Shown: positions 47,216 to 56,748, numbered from the stretch's first letter. The stretch: 64,000 bases of DNA from Lutibaculum baratangense AMV1 (GCF_000496075.1 NZ_AWXZ01000016.1:90326-154325), one strand, 5' to 3'. The notes: generated from the letters alone by a model not told the origin. Program-made: numbers and translations.

Positions 47216-48835
47216 TCACCCGCGCTCCCGCGTCGTCTGGAACACGAGCTTCGGCCAGTCCTTCTCCGTGCGCTGAAGCTCCCACCGCGAGGGGGCGAGG
47301 AACACCGGCGCGCCGTAGCGGTCTTCCGCGAGCCGGATCCGGTTGCTCTCGAGGAAGCGCTTGAGCTCGGCCTTGTCCTCGGAGGCCACCCAGCGGGCGG
47401 AATCGAAGTTCGCCGCCTCGAAACGGATCTCGACGCCGTATTCCTGCTCGATGCGCGAGCCGAGCACATCGAGCTGCAGCGGCCCCACGACACCGACCAG
47501 CCAATCGGCACCGATCATCGGGCGGAAGACCTGGGCCACCCCCTCCTCCGCCAGATCGGTGAGCGCGCGACCGAGCTGCTTCGCCTTCATGGCGTCGGAG
47601 AGGCGCACGCGACGGATGATCTCGGGCGCGAAGTTCGGGATGCCCGTGAACTTCAGATCGTCTTTCTCCGTCAGCGTGTCGCCCACCGACAGCGTGCCAT
47701 GGTTGGGGATGCCGACGACGTCGCCCGCCACCGCCTCGTCGGCCGTCTCGCGGTCCTGGGCGAAGAAGAACATCGGGTTCGAGACGGTGATGTCCTTGCC
47801 GAGGCGCATGTTCTTCAGCTTCATCCCCCGCTTGAAGGTGCCCGAGCACAGACGCACGAAGGCGATGCGGTCCCGGTGGTTCTTGTCCATGTTCGCCTGG
47901 ACCTTGAACACGAAGCCCGAGACCTGATCGCGTTCGGGCGTCACCGGGCCGGGCTCGGCCGGCTGCGTGCGCGGCGGCGGGGCCCATCGCGACACGGCCG
48001 CAAGAAGCTCCGCGACGCCGACGCTCTTGATCGCCGAGCCGAAGAAGATCGGCGTCAGGTGTCCCGCGCGGTATGATTCCAGGTCGAATGCCGGAAGGGC
48101 CTCGCGCGCGAGTTCGAGATTCTCCACGGCCCCCGCATAGGCCGGATTAGCCATCCATCCCTCGTGTGCGGACAGTTCCTCGTCGTTCTCCCAGGAGAGG
48201 CCGTTCGGCTGCCCGTCGGCCCCGAGCATTCGTTTCTCGTGGAGGTCGAGCACGCCCTTAAAGTCGACGCCCATGCCGACCGGCCAGACCGCAGGCGTCA
48301 CGTCGAGCGCAAGCGTCTCCGCGATCTCGTCGATCAGTTCGAGCGGGTCGCGCGCCTCGCGATCGATCTTGTTGACGAAGGTGATGATCGGGATGTCGCG
48401 CAGCCGGCAGACCTCGAAGAGCTTGAGCGTCTGGCTCTCGATGCCGCGCGCGGCGTCGATCACCATGATCGCGGAGTCGACGGCGGTCAGCGTCCGATAC
48501 GTATCCTCCGAGAAATCCTGGTGGCCCGGCGTGTCGAGCAGGTTGAAGGTGATGCCGTCCTGCTCGAAGGTCATGACCGAAGAGGTGACGGAGATGCCGC
48601 GCTTCTGCTCGATCTCCATCCAGTCGGACCGGGTGCGCCTGCGCTCGCCGCGAGCCTTGACATGCCCCGCCAGCCTGATGGCCCCTGAGGCATACAGGAG
48701 CTTCTCCGTCAGCGTCGTCTTGCCCGCGTCGGGATGCGAGATGATGGCGAAGGTGCGCCGGTTGGCGAAATGGTCTTGAGCCGCGGACCGCGGGACAGCG
48801 TGTTCCGCGGCGGCGGGTTCGGGGTGTGCGGTCAT
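47216..48835 (-). CDS. prfC: Peptide chain release factor 3
   Basis: A translational GTPase that recycles RF1/RF2 and takes part in translation quality control. It has 539 residues from MTAHPEPAAAEH. G1 is ISHPDAGKTTLTEKLL, G2/switch includes RGISVTSSVMTFEQ, G3 is DTPGHQDFSEDTYR and G4 FVNKIDREARD. The C-terminal part shows RMKLKNMRLGKDITVSNPMFF-like domain 2 and EYGVEIRFEAANFDSARW. A 22-codon longer start at 48901 cannot be excluded; the Shine-Dalgarno is weak for both. It stands alone with spacers on each side. Confidence 0.95.
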   Translation of the reverse strand: MTAHPEPAAAEHAVPRSAAQDHFANRRTFAIISHPDAGKTTLTEKLLYASGAIRLAGHVKARGERRRTRSDWMEIEQKRGISVTSSVMTFEQDGITFNLLDTPGHQDFSEDTYRTLTAVDSAIMVIDAARGIESQTLKLFEVCRLRDIPIITFVNKIDREARDPLELIDEIAETLALDVTPAVWPVGMGVDFKGVLDLHEKRMLGADGQPNGLSWENDEELSAHEGWMANPAYAGAVENLELAREALPAFDLESYRAGHLTPIFFGSAIKSVGVAELLAAVSRWAPPPRTQPAEPGPVTPERDQVSGFVFKVQANMDKNHRDRIAFVRLCSGTFKRGMKLKNMRLGKDITVSNPMFFFAQDRETADEAVAGDVVGIPNHGTLSVGDTLTEKDDLKFTGIPNFAPEIIRRVRLSDAMKAKQLGRALTDLAEEGVAQVFRPMIGADWLVGVVGPLQLDVLGSRIEQEYGVEIRFEAANFDSARWVASEDKAELKRFLESNRIRLAEDRYGAPVFLAPSRWELQRTEKDWPKLVFQTTRERG

Positions 48836-48992
48836 GAAGATGTCGGCCGTTGCGCTCGCGCGATGGATCGGGGCCACCACCGGTGGCTCCGGATCACGCA
48901 TGTCGGGAAACTACGGCCAAGATAGGCACTTTGGCCGCAGCTGTGTAGGGCAAAGCGCGGGGATCACCGGCTCGGGCGAGATTGCGGCCTGT

Positions 48993-49067
48993 TCAGACGA
49001 GACCGAGCAGCGAGAGGATCACGACGACGACGACGACCAGTCCGATAAGATAGATGATGTTGTTCAT
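48993..49067 (-). CDS. 24-residue single-helix membrane peptide
   Basis: MNNIIYLIGLVVVVVVILSLLGLV: one strongly hydrophobic helix preceded by two asparagines, with no charged residue at all. The ATG at 49067 has GGAG about 8 nt upstream (GGAGCCTTGGG). Peptides of this form (MNNIIY..GLVVVV..LS) occur widely in alphaproteobacteria as small hypothetical membrane proteins, often missed in annotation. A longer frame that begins at 49217 lacks conservation and Shine-Dalgarno, so the short one is the likely product. The function is unknown. Confidence 0.7.
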   Translation of the reverse strand: MNNIIYLIGLVVVVVVILSLLGLV

Positions 49068-49224
49068 CCCAAGGCTCCTTGCGCTGCTCTGACGGTGCAA
49101 CAAGTCGGCGAAGCGGTGGAGGTTCCAATTCATCTTCAGAAGGACGGACCGACCGGAGCGACCGCCTCGGCTCGAGCCGCGAGGACGGTCGCCGCGCCGG
49201 CTGCGGACGGGCTCCAACGACCTT

Positions 49225-49668
49225 CTAGTTACCGGCCCGGGCGAGCGCGTCGGCGAAGGCCGCCTTTGCTTTGCCGGGATGCTTCACGGCCGCAGCCTCG
49301 GAGAGGTTCGAGCTGTCGTCCCCGACCTGGATGACGCCCACCATGCCCATCGCATAGTGCGGGAGGCACTTGTAGCCATAGATGCCGGGGGTTTCGAAGG
49401 TCACGTCGACCTCCTCGTTGATCTTCCCCTTCCAGGTCTGGCCGCCCTCGGGAACCATGCCCGGAATGCTCTCGGCATTGTGCCCCTTGTCGCTCGCGAT
49501 GAACTTCACCGTGTCGCCGGGCGCCACCCTGAGGAAAGGCGGCTCGAACACCATCACCCCGCGCTCGGCCTTGTTCAGCATCCTGACCTCGTGCTCGGCG
49601 GCAGCCGCGCCCTGCGCGGCGGCAAGCGCAAGCGCGAACGCTGCGGCTGCCGCGATCTGCCTGATCAT
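49225..49668 (-). CDS. Pseudoazurin (blue copper electron carrier)
   Basis: A periplasmic type 1 copper protein of 147 residues that carries electrons, typically to nitrite or nitrous oxide reductase. The signal peptide ends at AAAAEHE. Copper ligands are the His of DKGHNAESIPG and the Cys, His and Met of YKCLPHYAMGMVG. The sequence MLNKAERGVMVFEPPFLRVAPGDTV is the usual pseudoazurin beginning. No denitrification genes are close by in the window, so the electron acceptor is unknown. It is the last chromosomal gene before the tRNA remnant and island junction. Confidence 0.93.
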   Translation of the reverse strand: MIRQIAAAAAFALALAAAQGAAAAEHEVRMLNKAERGVMVFEPPFLRVAPGDTVKFIASDKGHNAESIPGMVPEGGQTWKGKINEEVDVTFETPGIYGYKCLPHYAMGMVGVIQVGDDSSNLSEAAAVKHPGKAKAAFADALARAGN

Positions 49669-49876
49669 GGACTTCTCCTTCTTGAAGGCTCTTGCGGTGC
49701 TACCGGGCGCCGCACAACGGGCGCCCCAAGTCGCCCTGGCTGGGCGACGCGCGGGAGATTTCGCATATGCGAAGGAGAGCGGCGTTGCGCTTCGTCAAAG
49801 TGCGGGGGGAATGGCAGGTTTTGTCACTCGCCGGGACCGGCCGACCCCGGTTGCCACGTCATCGCAATGGCCAACG
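49669..49876. other. Spacer before the tRNA-Met terminator, no gene seen
   Basis: About 208 nt between pseudoazurin and the tRNA terminator. Frames on both strands here lack recognisable content. The part nearest to pseudoazurin holds its Shine-Dalgarno (AAGGAGAAGTCC on the minus strand). Confidence 0.4.
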
Positions 49877-49923
49877 AAAAAGGCCTGCCGGACACGGTCC
49901 AGAGGACGATGTCGGGCAGGCCT
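49877..49923 (-). terminator. Terminator of the original tRNA-Met gene
   Basis: On the minus strand AGGCCTGCC (49923-49915) pairs with GGCAGGCCT (49889-49881) across a 25-nt loop, followed by TTTTT at 49881-49877. It stands just 3' of the tRNA-Met remnant on the same strand. Its presence shows that the left side is the undisturbed chromosomal end of the tRNA gene. Confidence 0.8.
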
Positions 49924-49927
49924 CGAG

Positions 49928-49975
49928 TGGTTGCGGGGGTAGGATTTGAACCTACGACCTTCAGGTTATGAGCCC
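49928..49975 (-). tRNA. 3' half of tRNA-Met (CAT), remnant at attL
   Basis: The minus strand reads CTCATAA (anticodon loop with CAT), CCTGA, AGGTC, the T-arm GTAGG-TTCAAAT-CCTAC, the acceptor 3' strand CCCCGCA and ACCA. The matching 5' half (TGCGGGG... and a D-arm) is absent upstream, where island sequence begins. The remnant cannot fold into a full tRNA. Such halves arise when an integrase inserts in the tRNA and rebuilds a complete copy at the other end, so the intact gene should lie at the right end of the island, outside this window. Confidence 0.85.
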
Positions 49976-50130
49976 CATGCAGGGCTATAGACCCCAACAA
50001 GCGCCAATGCCGAACAGTCGCATTTACAGGGATTTAGGGCCAGTCGTCTGTTGAAAATCGTTGGCGAATGGGGCATGTTGATGGGAGCAAGTGTCCCCAA
50101 TTTGTCCCCGCGCGTCCCCGAGGCCCCGCC

Positions 50131-51333
50131 ATGCCCACCATCGAAAAGCGTGTCCGCAGCGACAACGGCGATACCTACTATCGCGTCCGCGTGCGGGTGC
50201 GCGGGCTGCCCGAGAAGCAGAAGACCTTCAAGCGCCTGACGGATGCGAAGCTGTGGGCGCAACAGACGGAAGCGGCCATCCGGCGCGGCGAAGTCCAGAA
50301 CGTCGTTCCGGCCGCGAAGGGCAAGACGCTCGCCGACGTGATCGAGCGCTACAAGAAGCGCGTGCTGCCGCACCGGGCGGAAAGCACCCAGCGGGCGGCG
50401 GTGACCTATCTCGCCCATTGGGAGAAGGTGCTCGGTGCCTATGGGCTGACCTACATCACGGCCGATCTGATTGAAGCGGAGCTGGAGAAGCTGGCCGCCG
50501 CCGGAGACACACGGCGCAAGAGTGAGGAAGGCGAACCGGCTGGCAAGCCGAAGAGTCGCAAGACGATCAAGCATTACCGGGACACGTTGGCGCTGCTGAT
50601 GAAGCACGCCAAAGCGTGGGGCTGGGCGACCCAGAACCCCATGGAGGGGGTGACGCCCATCACCAACATTCGGGATGAGCGCACGCGGTTCCTGAGTGAT
50701 GCGGAACGCGCCGTCCTGCTCGACGCCTGCAAGGCGAGCGACAACGATCAGCTGTTCAACATCGTGGTGTTCGCGCTTTCGACCGGCGCGCGGAAGAGCG
50801 AAATCCTCGGCCTGACGCTGGCCGACGTGGACCTCCAGCGCGGCTCGGCGATCTTTCGGGACACGAAAAACGGCGACACGCGGGCCGCGCCCCTCGCCCG
50901 CCATCTGCGGGAGCTGCTGACGGGACAGGTGGCGAAGGCGGAAGCCCTGTATGCCGCGCTGTCCCATGCGCCAAAGACGCGCTGGCTGTTTCCGCGCGCA
51001 GATGGGGTGCTGCCCATCGATATTCGCACCGCGTGGGAAAACGCCCGCGACAAGGCGGGACTGGTGGACTTCCGCTTCCATGACCTGCGGCACTCGACGG
51101 CCAGCTACCTCGCCATGAAGGGCGCGAGCCTGGTGGAGATTGCGGAGGTGCTTGGTCACCGCACGCTTCAGATGGTGCGCCGCTACGCGCACCTGTCCGA
51201 AAGCCACGTCAAGGGGCTGGTGGAAAGCCTGGGCGAGGACATCTTCGAGGGCGCGGCGGACGGCGCGCGACCTGCGAAGGAATTGAACAGGGCCGGAAGT
51301 TCGGTCATAAGGAAAGTCCCTGCTCCTTTATAG
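50131..51333 (+). CDS. Tyrosine recombinase (island integrase)
   Basis: A 400-residue phage-type integrase that probably inserted this island at tRNA-Met. The catalytic set is R221 in STGARKSEILG, H317 and R320 in HDLRHSTASYL, H343 in EVLGHRTLQMV and Y352 in RRYAHLS. An N-terminal arm-binding/SAM-like part (residues 1-170) begins MPTIEKRVRSDNGDTYYRVR. The ATG at 50131 was selected for this start; an ATG 21 codons upstream adds unrelated sequence. It begins about 155 nt inside the tRNA remnant and points into the island. Confidence 0.95.
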   Translation: MPTIEKRVRSDNGDTYYRVRVRVRGLPEKQKTFKRLTDAKLWAQQTEAAIRRGEVQNVVPAAKGKTLADVIERYKKRVLPHRAESTQRAAVTYLAHWEKVLGAYGLTYITADLIEAELEKLAAAGDTRRKSEEGEPAGKPKSRKTIKHYRDTLALLMKHAKAWGWATQNPMEGVTPITNIRDERTRFLSDAERAVLLDACKASDNDQLFNIVVFALSTGARKSEILGLTLADVDLQRGSAIFRDTKNGDTRAAPLARHLRELLTGQVAKAEALYAALSHAPKTRWLFPRADGVLPIDIRTAWENARDKAGLVDFRFHDLRHSTASYLAMKGASLVEIAEVLGHRTLQMVRRYAHLSESHVKGLVESLGEDIFEGAADGARPAKELNRAGSSVIRKVPAPL

Positions 51334-51355
51334 GCCCCGAACCATGAGGTAACCC

Positions 51356-51577
51356 ATGGTTGACTACAGGGACCTGGCGACCGTGAAGCAGGTAGCGGCG
51401 GAAGCGCCGTTCATCACGGAAGCCACGCTGCGCTGGTGGATATTCCATGCGGAGACGAATGGATTGAAGCCCGCGCTGCTGAAGATCGGTGGCCGGGTCT
51501 ATATCGACCGCGCCGAATTCAACAAATGGCTGGAGAGCCAGCGTCTGGCTCCCAAGCCGTTGAAGCCCGCGGCCTGA
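51356..51577 (+). CDS. Small helix-turn-helix (excisionase-like) protein
   Basis: A 73-residue protein with a MerR/AlpA-like winged helix: VKQVAAEAPFITEATLRWWIF is the HTH, and LLKIGGRVYIDRAEFNKWLES is the typical wing-plus-recognition end of excisionase-type proteins. GAGGTAACCC precedes the ATG. It starts 22 nt after the integrase stop. Its place and form suggest an excisionase (recombination directionality factor) or a regulator of the island; this is inferred. Confidence 0.75.
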   Translation: MVDYRDLATVKQVAAEAPFITEATLRWWIFHAETNGLKPALLKIGGRVYIDRAEFNKWLESQRLAPKPLKPAA

Positions 51578-51600
51578 CACGGCCTTGATCAACGACTGGA

Positions 51601-51628
51601 GCCCCGCCCCCGTGCGGGGCTTCTTTCG
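51601..51628 (+). terminator. Terminator after the integrase pair
   Basis: GCCCCGC, loop CCCCGT, GCGGGGC, then TTCTTTCGTT. It stands 23 nt after the small HTH gene and separates integrase transcription from the toxin-antitoxin unit. Confidence 0.85.
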
Positions 51629-51642
51629 TTCGAACTCACCCC

Positions 51643-51671
51643 TTGCATAAAGTCCATATATGTACCATACT
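51643..51671 (+). promoter_or_regulatory. Promoter of the Xre/RES toxin-antitoxin pair
   Basis: TTGCAT at 51643-51648, a 17-nt spacer and CATACT at 51666-51671. The region is AT-rich compared with its surroundings, with overlapping ATAT/GTAC and CATGTA short repeats that could serve as the autoregulatory site of the antitoxin. It is 31 nt before the antitoxin start. Confidence 0.6.
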
Positions 51672-51701
51672 AAGCATGTAACCCACTATTGGAGGCCAGC
51701 C

Positions 51702-52106
51702 ATGGCTGCGCACGGACAACCAGCACCTGCGATTGATCGCAAAGGCCTTTCTGGCCCGGCGCTGCGGACGTTCTTTCGCATTGCCGAGCTATGGGACCTG
51801 TCGGTCGACGAGCAAATGACGCTTCTCGGCGTGACCGCGCGCTCGACCTTCTTCAAGTGGAAGAAGGACCCGAATACGGCGCTGCCGAAGGACACGCTGG
51901 AGCGCATCTCGTACATCCTCGGGGTCTACAAGGCTCTTCAGATCCTGCTTCCCGACGAGACGGCAGCAGACGCTTGGGTCAAGCGGCCGAACCAAGCCCC
52001 TCTCTTCGCCGGGAAGTCGGCGCTCGATCGGATGCTGTCCGGTCAGGTAGCCGACCTGTTCGTCGTCCGCCAATACCTCGACGCCCAGCGCGGCGGTTGG
52101 GCATGA
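51702..52106 (+). CDS. Xre/MbcA/ParS-type antitoxin
   Basis: A 134-residue protein of the MbcA/ParS/Xre (DUF2384) antitoxin family. The N-terminal Xre-like helical domain has LRTFFRIAELWDLSVDEQMTLLGVTARSTFFKW. The C-terminal toxin-binding part includes LERISYILGVYKALQILL and ends with LSGQVADLFVVRQYLDAQRGG. An ideal GGAGG lies upstream. Its stop overlaps the toxin start (ATGA). Such antitoxins neutralise RES-domain toxins and repress the operon. Confidence 0.9.
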   Translation: MAAHGQPAPAIDRKGLSGPALRTFFRIAELWDLSVDEQMTLLGVTARSTFFKWKKDPNTALPKDTLERISYILGVYKALQILLPDETAADAWVKRPNQAPLFAGKSALDRMLSGQVADLFVVRQYLDAQRGGWA

Positions 52107-52792
52107 CGTTGCCGGTCGCCCACATCGACTGGAAGCCGTGCTGGCGGATCATCCCCAGCCGGTTTCCTCCGATTCAGCTGTTCGAGCGGGTGACCGAGCC
52201 GGACGACCTCGAAGCCATTTTCGAGCTAGAGTCGCTCACCAACCCTCGTCTGCGCGATGAAGTGGGCGAAATCAGCCTCGTGCCGCCGGAGGACCGGATA
52301 AGCGGCCCCGGCACCAGCATCATCATGGCGGCTTTCACGCACCTCAATCCCGATGGGAGCCGCTTCACTGACGGGACTTTCGGCGTGTTCTACGCCGCCA
52401 ATGACCTGGAGACGGCCATTGCCGAGACGAGGTACCACCGTGAGCGCTTCATGCTGGCCACCGCGCAGGCGCAAATGGAACTCGACATGCGGGTCTATGT
52501 CATCGACCTCGCGGGCGATCTCCACGACCTGAGGGGACAGAAAGCCGCCTATCCGCTCGTCTATCACAACGACAACTACGCTGCGGCCCAGCACCTGGCC
52601 AAGTCGCTGCGCAAGGACGGCTCGAACGGCGTTGCCTACGAAAGTGTGCGGCGTGACGGCGGGGAGTGCGTGGCCGTGTTTCGCCCGCCCCTGCTCTCCA
52701 ACGCACGGCAAGAGCGGCACCTTTGTTACGTCTGGGACGGCGCGCGGATAACGACAGTCTACGAGAAGCGCGAGCTCGGTAACGGGCGATAA
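52103..52792 (+). CDS. RES-domain toxin
   Basis: A 229-residue RES-family toxin. The family degrades NAD+ and stops growth unless bound by an Xre antitoxin. The hallmark residues lie in CWRIIPSRFPP (Arg), FGVFYAANDLETAIAETRYHRERF (Tyr and Glu) and, later, SNGVAYESVRRDGGECVAVF (Ser). The gene is translationally coupled to the antitoxin (ATGA overlap). It may stabilise the island or act as an abortive-infection partner for the restriction operon that starts 24 nt further. Confidence 0.92.
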   Translation: MTLPVAHIDWKPCWRIIPSRFPPIQLFERVTEPDDLEAIFELESLTNPRLRDEVGEISLVPPEDRISGPGTSIIMAAFTHLNPDGSRFTDGTFGVFYAANDLETAIAETRYHRERFMLATAQAQMELDMRVYVIDLAGDLHDLRGQKAAYPLVYHNDNYAAAQHLAKSLRKDGSNGVAYESVRRDGGECVAVFRPPLLSNARQERHLCYVWDGARITTVYEKRELGNGR

Positions 52793-52816
52793 GAAGTTGA
52801 AGCCGAAGGGGGCATC

Positions 52817-54949
52817 GTGAGCAATCTCAACATCAGCAATTTCATTTGGAACATTGCCGACGATGTTCTTCGGGATGTCTACGTGCGGGGGAAATACCGC
52901 GACGTCATCCTGCCGATGACGGTGATCCGGCGTTTGGACGCGGTGCTTGAGCCGACGAAGGACGCAGTGCTGTCAATGAAGGCCCGGCTCGACAAAGCGG
53001 GCGTGGCGAACCAGCACGCAGCGCTTTGCCAGGCTTCCGGCGAGGCGTTCTACAACACCTCGCAATTCAGGCTGAGAGACCTCGCGGCGCGCGCTCGCCG
53101 TCAGCAGCTCAAGGCCGACTTCGAGGCATATCTCGATGGGTTCTCGCCCAACGTCCAAGAGGTGTTGGATAAGTTCAAATTCCGCAATCAAATCCCGACT
53201 CTGATCGAAGCGGACGTGCTTGGCTTCTTGATCGAGAAGTTCCTCGATCCCTCGGTCAATCTCAGTCCGAAACCGGTGTTGCACACGGATGGCACCGTTC
53301 GATTGCCGGGCCTCGACAACCATTCGATGGGAACGATCTTCGAGGAGCTGATCCGTCGGTTCAACGAAGAAAACAATGAGGAGGCTGGCGAACACTTCAC
53401 CCCGCGCGACGTGGTGGAGCTGATGGCCTATCTCATTTTCATGCCGATCGCCGACGACATCCAGTCCGGCACTTACCTCGTCTATGACGGCGCCTGCGGC
53501 ACGGGGGGCATGCTGACGGTGGCCGAAGAGACGCTCGTGAAGTTGGCCACCGATCACGGGAAGGAGGTGTCGGTCCACCTCTACGGACAGGAATCGCAGC
53601 CCGAAACCTTCGCCATCAGCAAGGCCGACCTGATCTTGAAGGGCGAAGGCGTCGAAGCCGAGAACATGAGGTTCGGCTCGACGCTGTCATCGGATGCTTT
53701 CCCGTCGCGTGAATTCGATTTCATGCTCTCCAACCCGCCCTACGGAAAGTCTTGGAAGACCGACCTGGAGCGGATGGGGGGAAAGAAGGACCTTCGGGAC
53801 CCCCGTTTCGTCATCGAGCATGGTGGCGATCCCGAGTACAGCCTGATCACGCGCTCCAGCGACGGCCAGATGGTTTTCTTGGCCAACCTGCTGAGCAAGA
53901 TGAAGTCGGCGTCACCGCTCGGAAGCCGAATTGCCGAAGTCCACAACGGCTCCTCGCTCTTCACCGGGGATGCGGGCTCGGGCGAAAGCAACGTCCGCCG
54001 CTGGGTCATCGAGAACGATTGGCTGGAAGCCATCATCGCCCTGCCGCTGAACATCTTCTACAACACCGGTATCGCCACCTACATCTGGGTCCTGAGCAAT
54101 CGCAAGTCGGAGAGCCGCAGGGGCAAGGTACAGCTCATCGACGCCACGTCCTGGTTCAAGCCCCTCCGAAAGAACCTCGGGAAGAAGAACTGCGAACTCG
54201 CGCCTGACGACATCATCCGTATCTGTGAGGCGTTCCTCCAGTCGAAGGAGGACGAGACATCGAAGATTTTCCCGAACGAAGCGTTCGGCTACTGGAAAGT
54301 AACGGTCGAGCGCCCGTTGCGCCTGAAAGTCGAGCTGACGGATGCCCGCTTGCGGGCCTTCCGCAAGGCTTGCGCTGAGGCGGGAGAACAAGACGTGGTG
54401 CGCGCCGTCGAGTCCATGGCCGAGGTCAGTGGCCCCGGCCCGCACATGGATTTCAACGCCTTTATGGCTGAGGTTGAGGACGCAGCCAGCGACCTGGGCG
54501 TTCGCATGACGGCGAAGCGCCAAAAGCTACTTATGTCGGCGCTCGGACAGAAGGATGCCTCAGCTGAACCGGTCATCCGCAAGGCGTCGAAGCCAAAGGC
54601 CGGAGCGGATGCGGGGCACGGCGCACTGTACGGCAGCTACCACATGACCGTCGGCGGCAAAGCCGCTGTTGTCGAATATGAGCCCGACACTGAGCTGAGA
54701 GATACCGAACAGGTACCGTTCCTCGAAGACGGCGGCATTGAAGCGTTTTTCCGGCGCGAAGTGCTGCCGCACGCCTCCGATGCCTGGATCGATGAATCGA
54801 AGACGGTGATCGGATACGAAATTTCGTTCACGCGGCATTTCTACAAGCCGCAGCCCTTGCGCACGCTCGATGAGATCGAAGCGGACATCCGAGCGCTGGA
54901 GAAAGAGACGGAGGGCCTGCTCGAAGACGTCCTCGTGGGAGGGCACTGA
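52817..54949 (+). CDS. hsdM: Type I restriction-modification methyltransferase subunit
   Basis: The modification subunit, 710 residues, starting at GTG ([19 protein letters not shown]). It is a gamma-class N6-adenine methyltransferase. SAM motif I is [11 protein letters not shown] (from residue 223) and the catalytic NPPY is at 306-309 in [10 protein letters not shown]. The N-terminal HsdM_N domain is clear. The last 200 residues go beyond the usual length of about 500-520 and end in a helix ([19 protein letters not shown]); comparable long forms exist in a subgroup of type I systems. It starts 24 nt after the RES toxin and begins the tight restriction operon. Confidence 0.95.
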   Translation: MSNLNISNFIWNIADDVLRDVYVRGKYRDVILPMTVIRRLDAVLEPTKDAVLSMKARLDKAGVANQHAALCQASGEAFYNTSQFRLRDLAARARRQQLKADFEAYLDGFSPNVQEVLDKFKFRNQIPTLIEADVLGFLIEKFLDPSVNLSPKPVLHTDGTVRLPGLDNHSMGTIFEELIRRFNEENNEEAGEHFTPRDVVELMAYLIFMPIADDIQSGTYLVYDGACGTGGMLTVAEETLVKLATDHGKEVSVHLYGQESQPETFAISKADLILKGEGVEAENMRFGSTLSSDAFPSREFDFMLSNPPYGKSWKTDLERMGGKKDLRDPRFVIEHGGDPEYSLITRSSDGQMVFLANLLSKMKSASPLGSRIAEVHNGSSLFTGDAGSGESNVRRWVIENDWLEAIIALPLNIFYNTGIATYIWVLSNRKSESRRGKVQLIDATSWFKPLRKNLGKKNCELAPDDIIRICEAFLQSKEDETSKIFPNEAFGYWKVTVERPLRLKVELTDARLRAFRKACAEAGEQDVVRAVESMAEVSGPGPHMDFNAFMAEVEDAASDLGVRMTAKRQKLLMSALGQKDASAEPVIRKASKPKAGADAGHGALYGSYHMTVGGKAAVVEYEPDTELRDTEQVPFLEDGGIEAFFRREVLPHASDAWIDESKTVIGYEISFTRHFYKPQPLRTLDEIEADIRALEKETEGLLEDVLVGGH

Positions 54950-54951
54950 GC

Positions 54952-56748
54952 ATGGCAACACAACGCTACTCGGTCACGCCGCACCCCATCGAGACGCTCC
55001 TGACCTGGGTGAAGTCCGGCGAAATCGCGATCCCCGAAATCCAGCGCCCCTTCGTTTGGGACGCGACGAAGGTCCGCAACCTTCTCGACTCCCTCTATCA
55101 AGGCTATCCGGTCGGCTATCTCATCGCCTGGCGCAATCCCTCGGTGCGACTGAAGGATGGCACGACGTCGTCGGGCAAGCGCATCCTCATTGACGGGCAA
55201 CAGCGGGTCACGGCGCTCATGGCGGCCCTTCTGGGGCAAGAGGTGCTGACGAAGGACTACGAGACCGTCCGGATCAGGATCGCCTTCCATCCCGTCGAGG
55301 AGCGGTTCGAAGTGTCGAACCCGGCCATCCGAAAGGATGCCGCCTGGATTCCCGATCTTGCTGCCGTCTTCTCGCCGGACGCCAGCCTCACCGAGCTGAC
55401 CGACGACTACTCCGAGCGCAACCCCAGTGCCGACCGGAAGCAGGTCTCGCGCATCCTCGAACGGGTCCGCAAAGTCATCAACAACCACGTCGGCATCATC
55501 GAGCTGGCTGAAGACCTCGACATCGAAACGGTGACGGAGATTTTCATCCGCGTGAACTCCGCGGGTGCGTCGCTCAGCCAAGCCGATTTCGCCATGTCGA
55601 AGATCGCGGCGAATGACACCTATGGCGGCAACATGCTGCGCAAGGCCATCGACTATTTCTGCCATCTGGCCGTCGCGCCCGAGTTTCTCTCGCGAATCGA
55701 GAAGGGCGACAAGGCGTTCGCCGCTTCAGAGTTTCTGCCGAAGATGCGGTGGCTGAAAGACGTCAACGACGACCTCTACGATCCCTCCTACACCGACATG
55801 CTGCGCGTGGCGTTCACCTCCGAATTCCGGCGCGGAAAGCTTCAAGACCTGGTCGCCCTGCTGTCAGGGCGCAACTTCGAGACCAAGCAGTATGAGGAAG
55901 CCGTTGCCGAGGAAGCGTTCGCGCGACTTAAGACCGGCGTCCTCAATTTCATGAACAAGACCCATTTCGACCGCCTGACGATGATCCTGCGGTCGGCGGG
56001 CTTCATCACGTCCGGCCTGATCCGGAGCCAGAACGCGATCAACTTCGCCTACATCCTCTATCTGCGCGGTCGGGCCGAGGGCATGCCCGCTGCTGACATC
56101 GAGCGGCTGGTGCGGCGCTGGTATGTCATGTCGCTGCTTCGTGGCCGCTATTCGGGCAGCCCAGAGACCGCCTTCGACTTCGACATCCGCCAGATCGAGG
56201 CGCGTGGCCTGACGGCCTATTGCGAAGCGGTCATCGACGCCGAACTGCCTGACAGCTTCTGGAGCACCCTGTTGCCGCAGGAGATGGAAACCTCTTCAGC
56301 CTCCAGCCCCTATTTCCTTGTCTACCAGGCGGCGCAGGCGAAGCTCGGCGACCTCGGGTTCCTGTCGCGCGACATCACGGTCCGCGACCTGCTGCTGAAC
56401 CGCAGCGACGTTCACCACGTCTACCCGCGCAACCATCTGAAGAAGCAAGGTATGGCGCGGGGCCGGTACAACCAGATCGCCAACTTCGTGCTCGCCCAAA
56501 GCGAGATCAACATCGTCATCGGCGACAGGGCGCCCGAGGTCTACTTCGCCGAGCTGGCTGACCAGTGCAACGGCGGGATCAAGAAGTACGGCGGCATCAC
56601 CACCTTGGACGAATTGCGAGCCAACCTCTCGATGAGCTGCCTGCCCGAAACGATGCTCGACGGCGAAATCCCCGACTTCGGTGAATTCCTAGACATGCGC
56701 CGCCACCTGATGGCGACGAAGATCAAGACCTATTTCGAGGGGCTGTAG
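54952..56748 (+). CDS. DUF262 plus HNH protein (GmrSD-like), inside the R-M operon
   Basis: A 598-residue protein. The N-terminal DUF262 (ParB-like NTPase) domain shows [19 protein letters not shown] (from about residue 24) and the nucleotide-binding [11 protein letters not shown] at 80-90, with [16 protein letters not shown] later. The C-terminal part has [15 protein letters not shown] (from 486) and [17 protein letters not shown], an HNH/DUF1524-like nuclease motif. This is the domain pair of type IV GmrSD enzymes, which cut modified phage DNA. It lies 2 nt after hsdM and 1 nt before hsdS, so it is made with the type I system. Confidence 0.88.
   Translation: MATQRYSVTPHPIETLLTWVKSGEIAIPEIQRPFVWDATKVRNLLDSLYQGYPVGYLIAWRNPSVRLKDGTTSSGKRILIDGQQRVTALMAALLGQEVLTKDYETVRIRIAFHPVEERFEVSNPAIRKDAAWIPDLAAVFSPDASLTELTDDYSERNPSADRKQVSRILERVRKVINNHVGIIELAEDLDIETVTEIFIRVNSAGASLSQADFAMSKIAANDTYGGNMLRKAIDYFCHLAVAPEFLSRIEKGDKAFAASEFLPKMRWLKDVNDDLYDPSYTDMLRVAFTSEFRRGKLQDLVALLSGRNFETKQYEEAVAEEAFARLKTGVLNFMNKTHFDRLTMILRSAGFITSGLIRSQNAINFAYILYLRGRAEGMPAADIERLVRRWYVMSLLRGRYSGSPETAFDFDIRQIEARGLTAYCEAVIDAELPDSFWSTLLPQEMETSSASSPYFLVYQAAQAKLGDLGFLSRDITVRDLLLNRSDVHHVYPRNHLKKQGMARGRYNQIANFVLAQSEINIVIGDRAPEVYFAELADQCNGGIKKYGGITTLDELRANLSMSCLPETMLDGEIPDFGEFLDMRRHLMATKIKTYFEGL

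Noticed and set aside
49928..49975. An intact tRNA-Met gene
   Set aside because: The 5' acceptor strand and D-arm are missing upstream, and the anticodon stem cannot pair fully, so only a 3' half is present.
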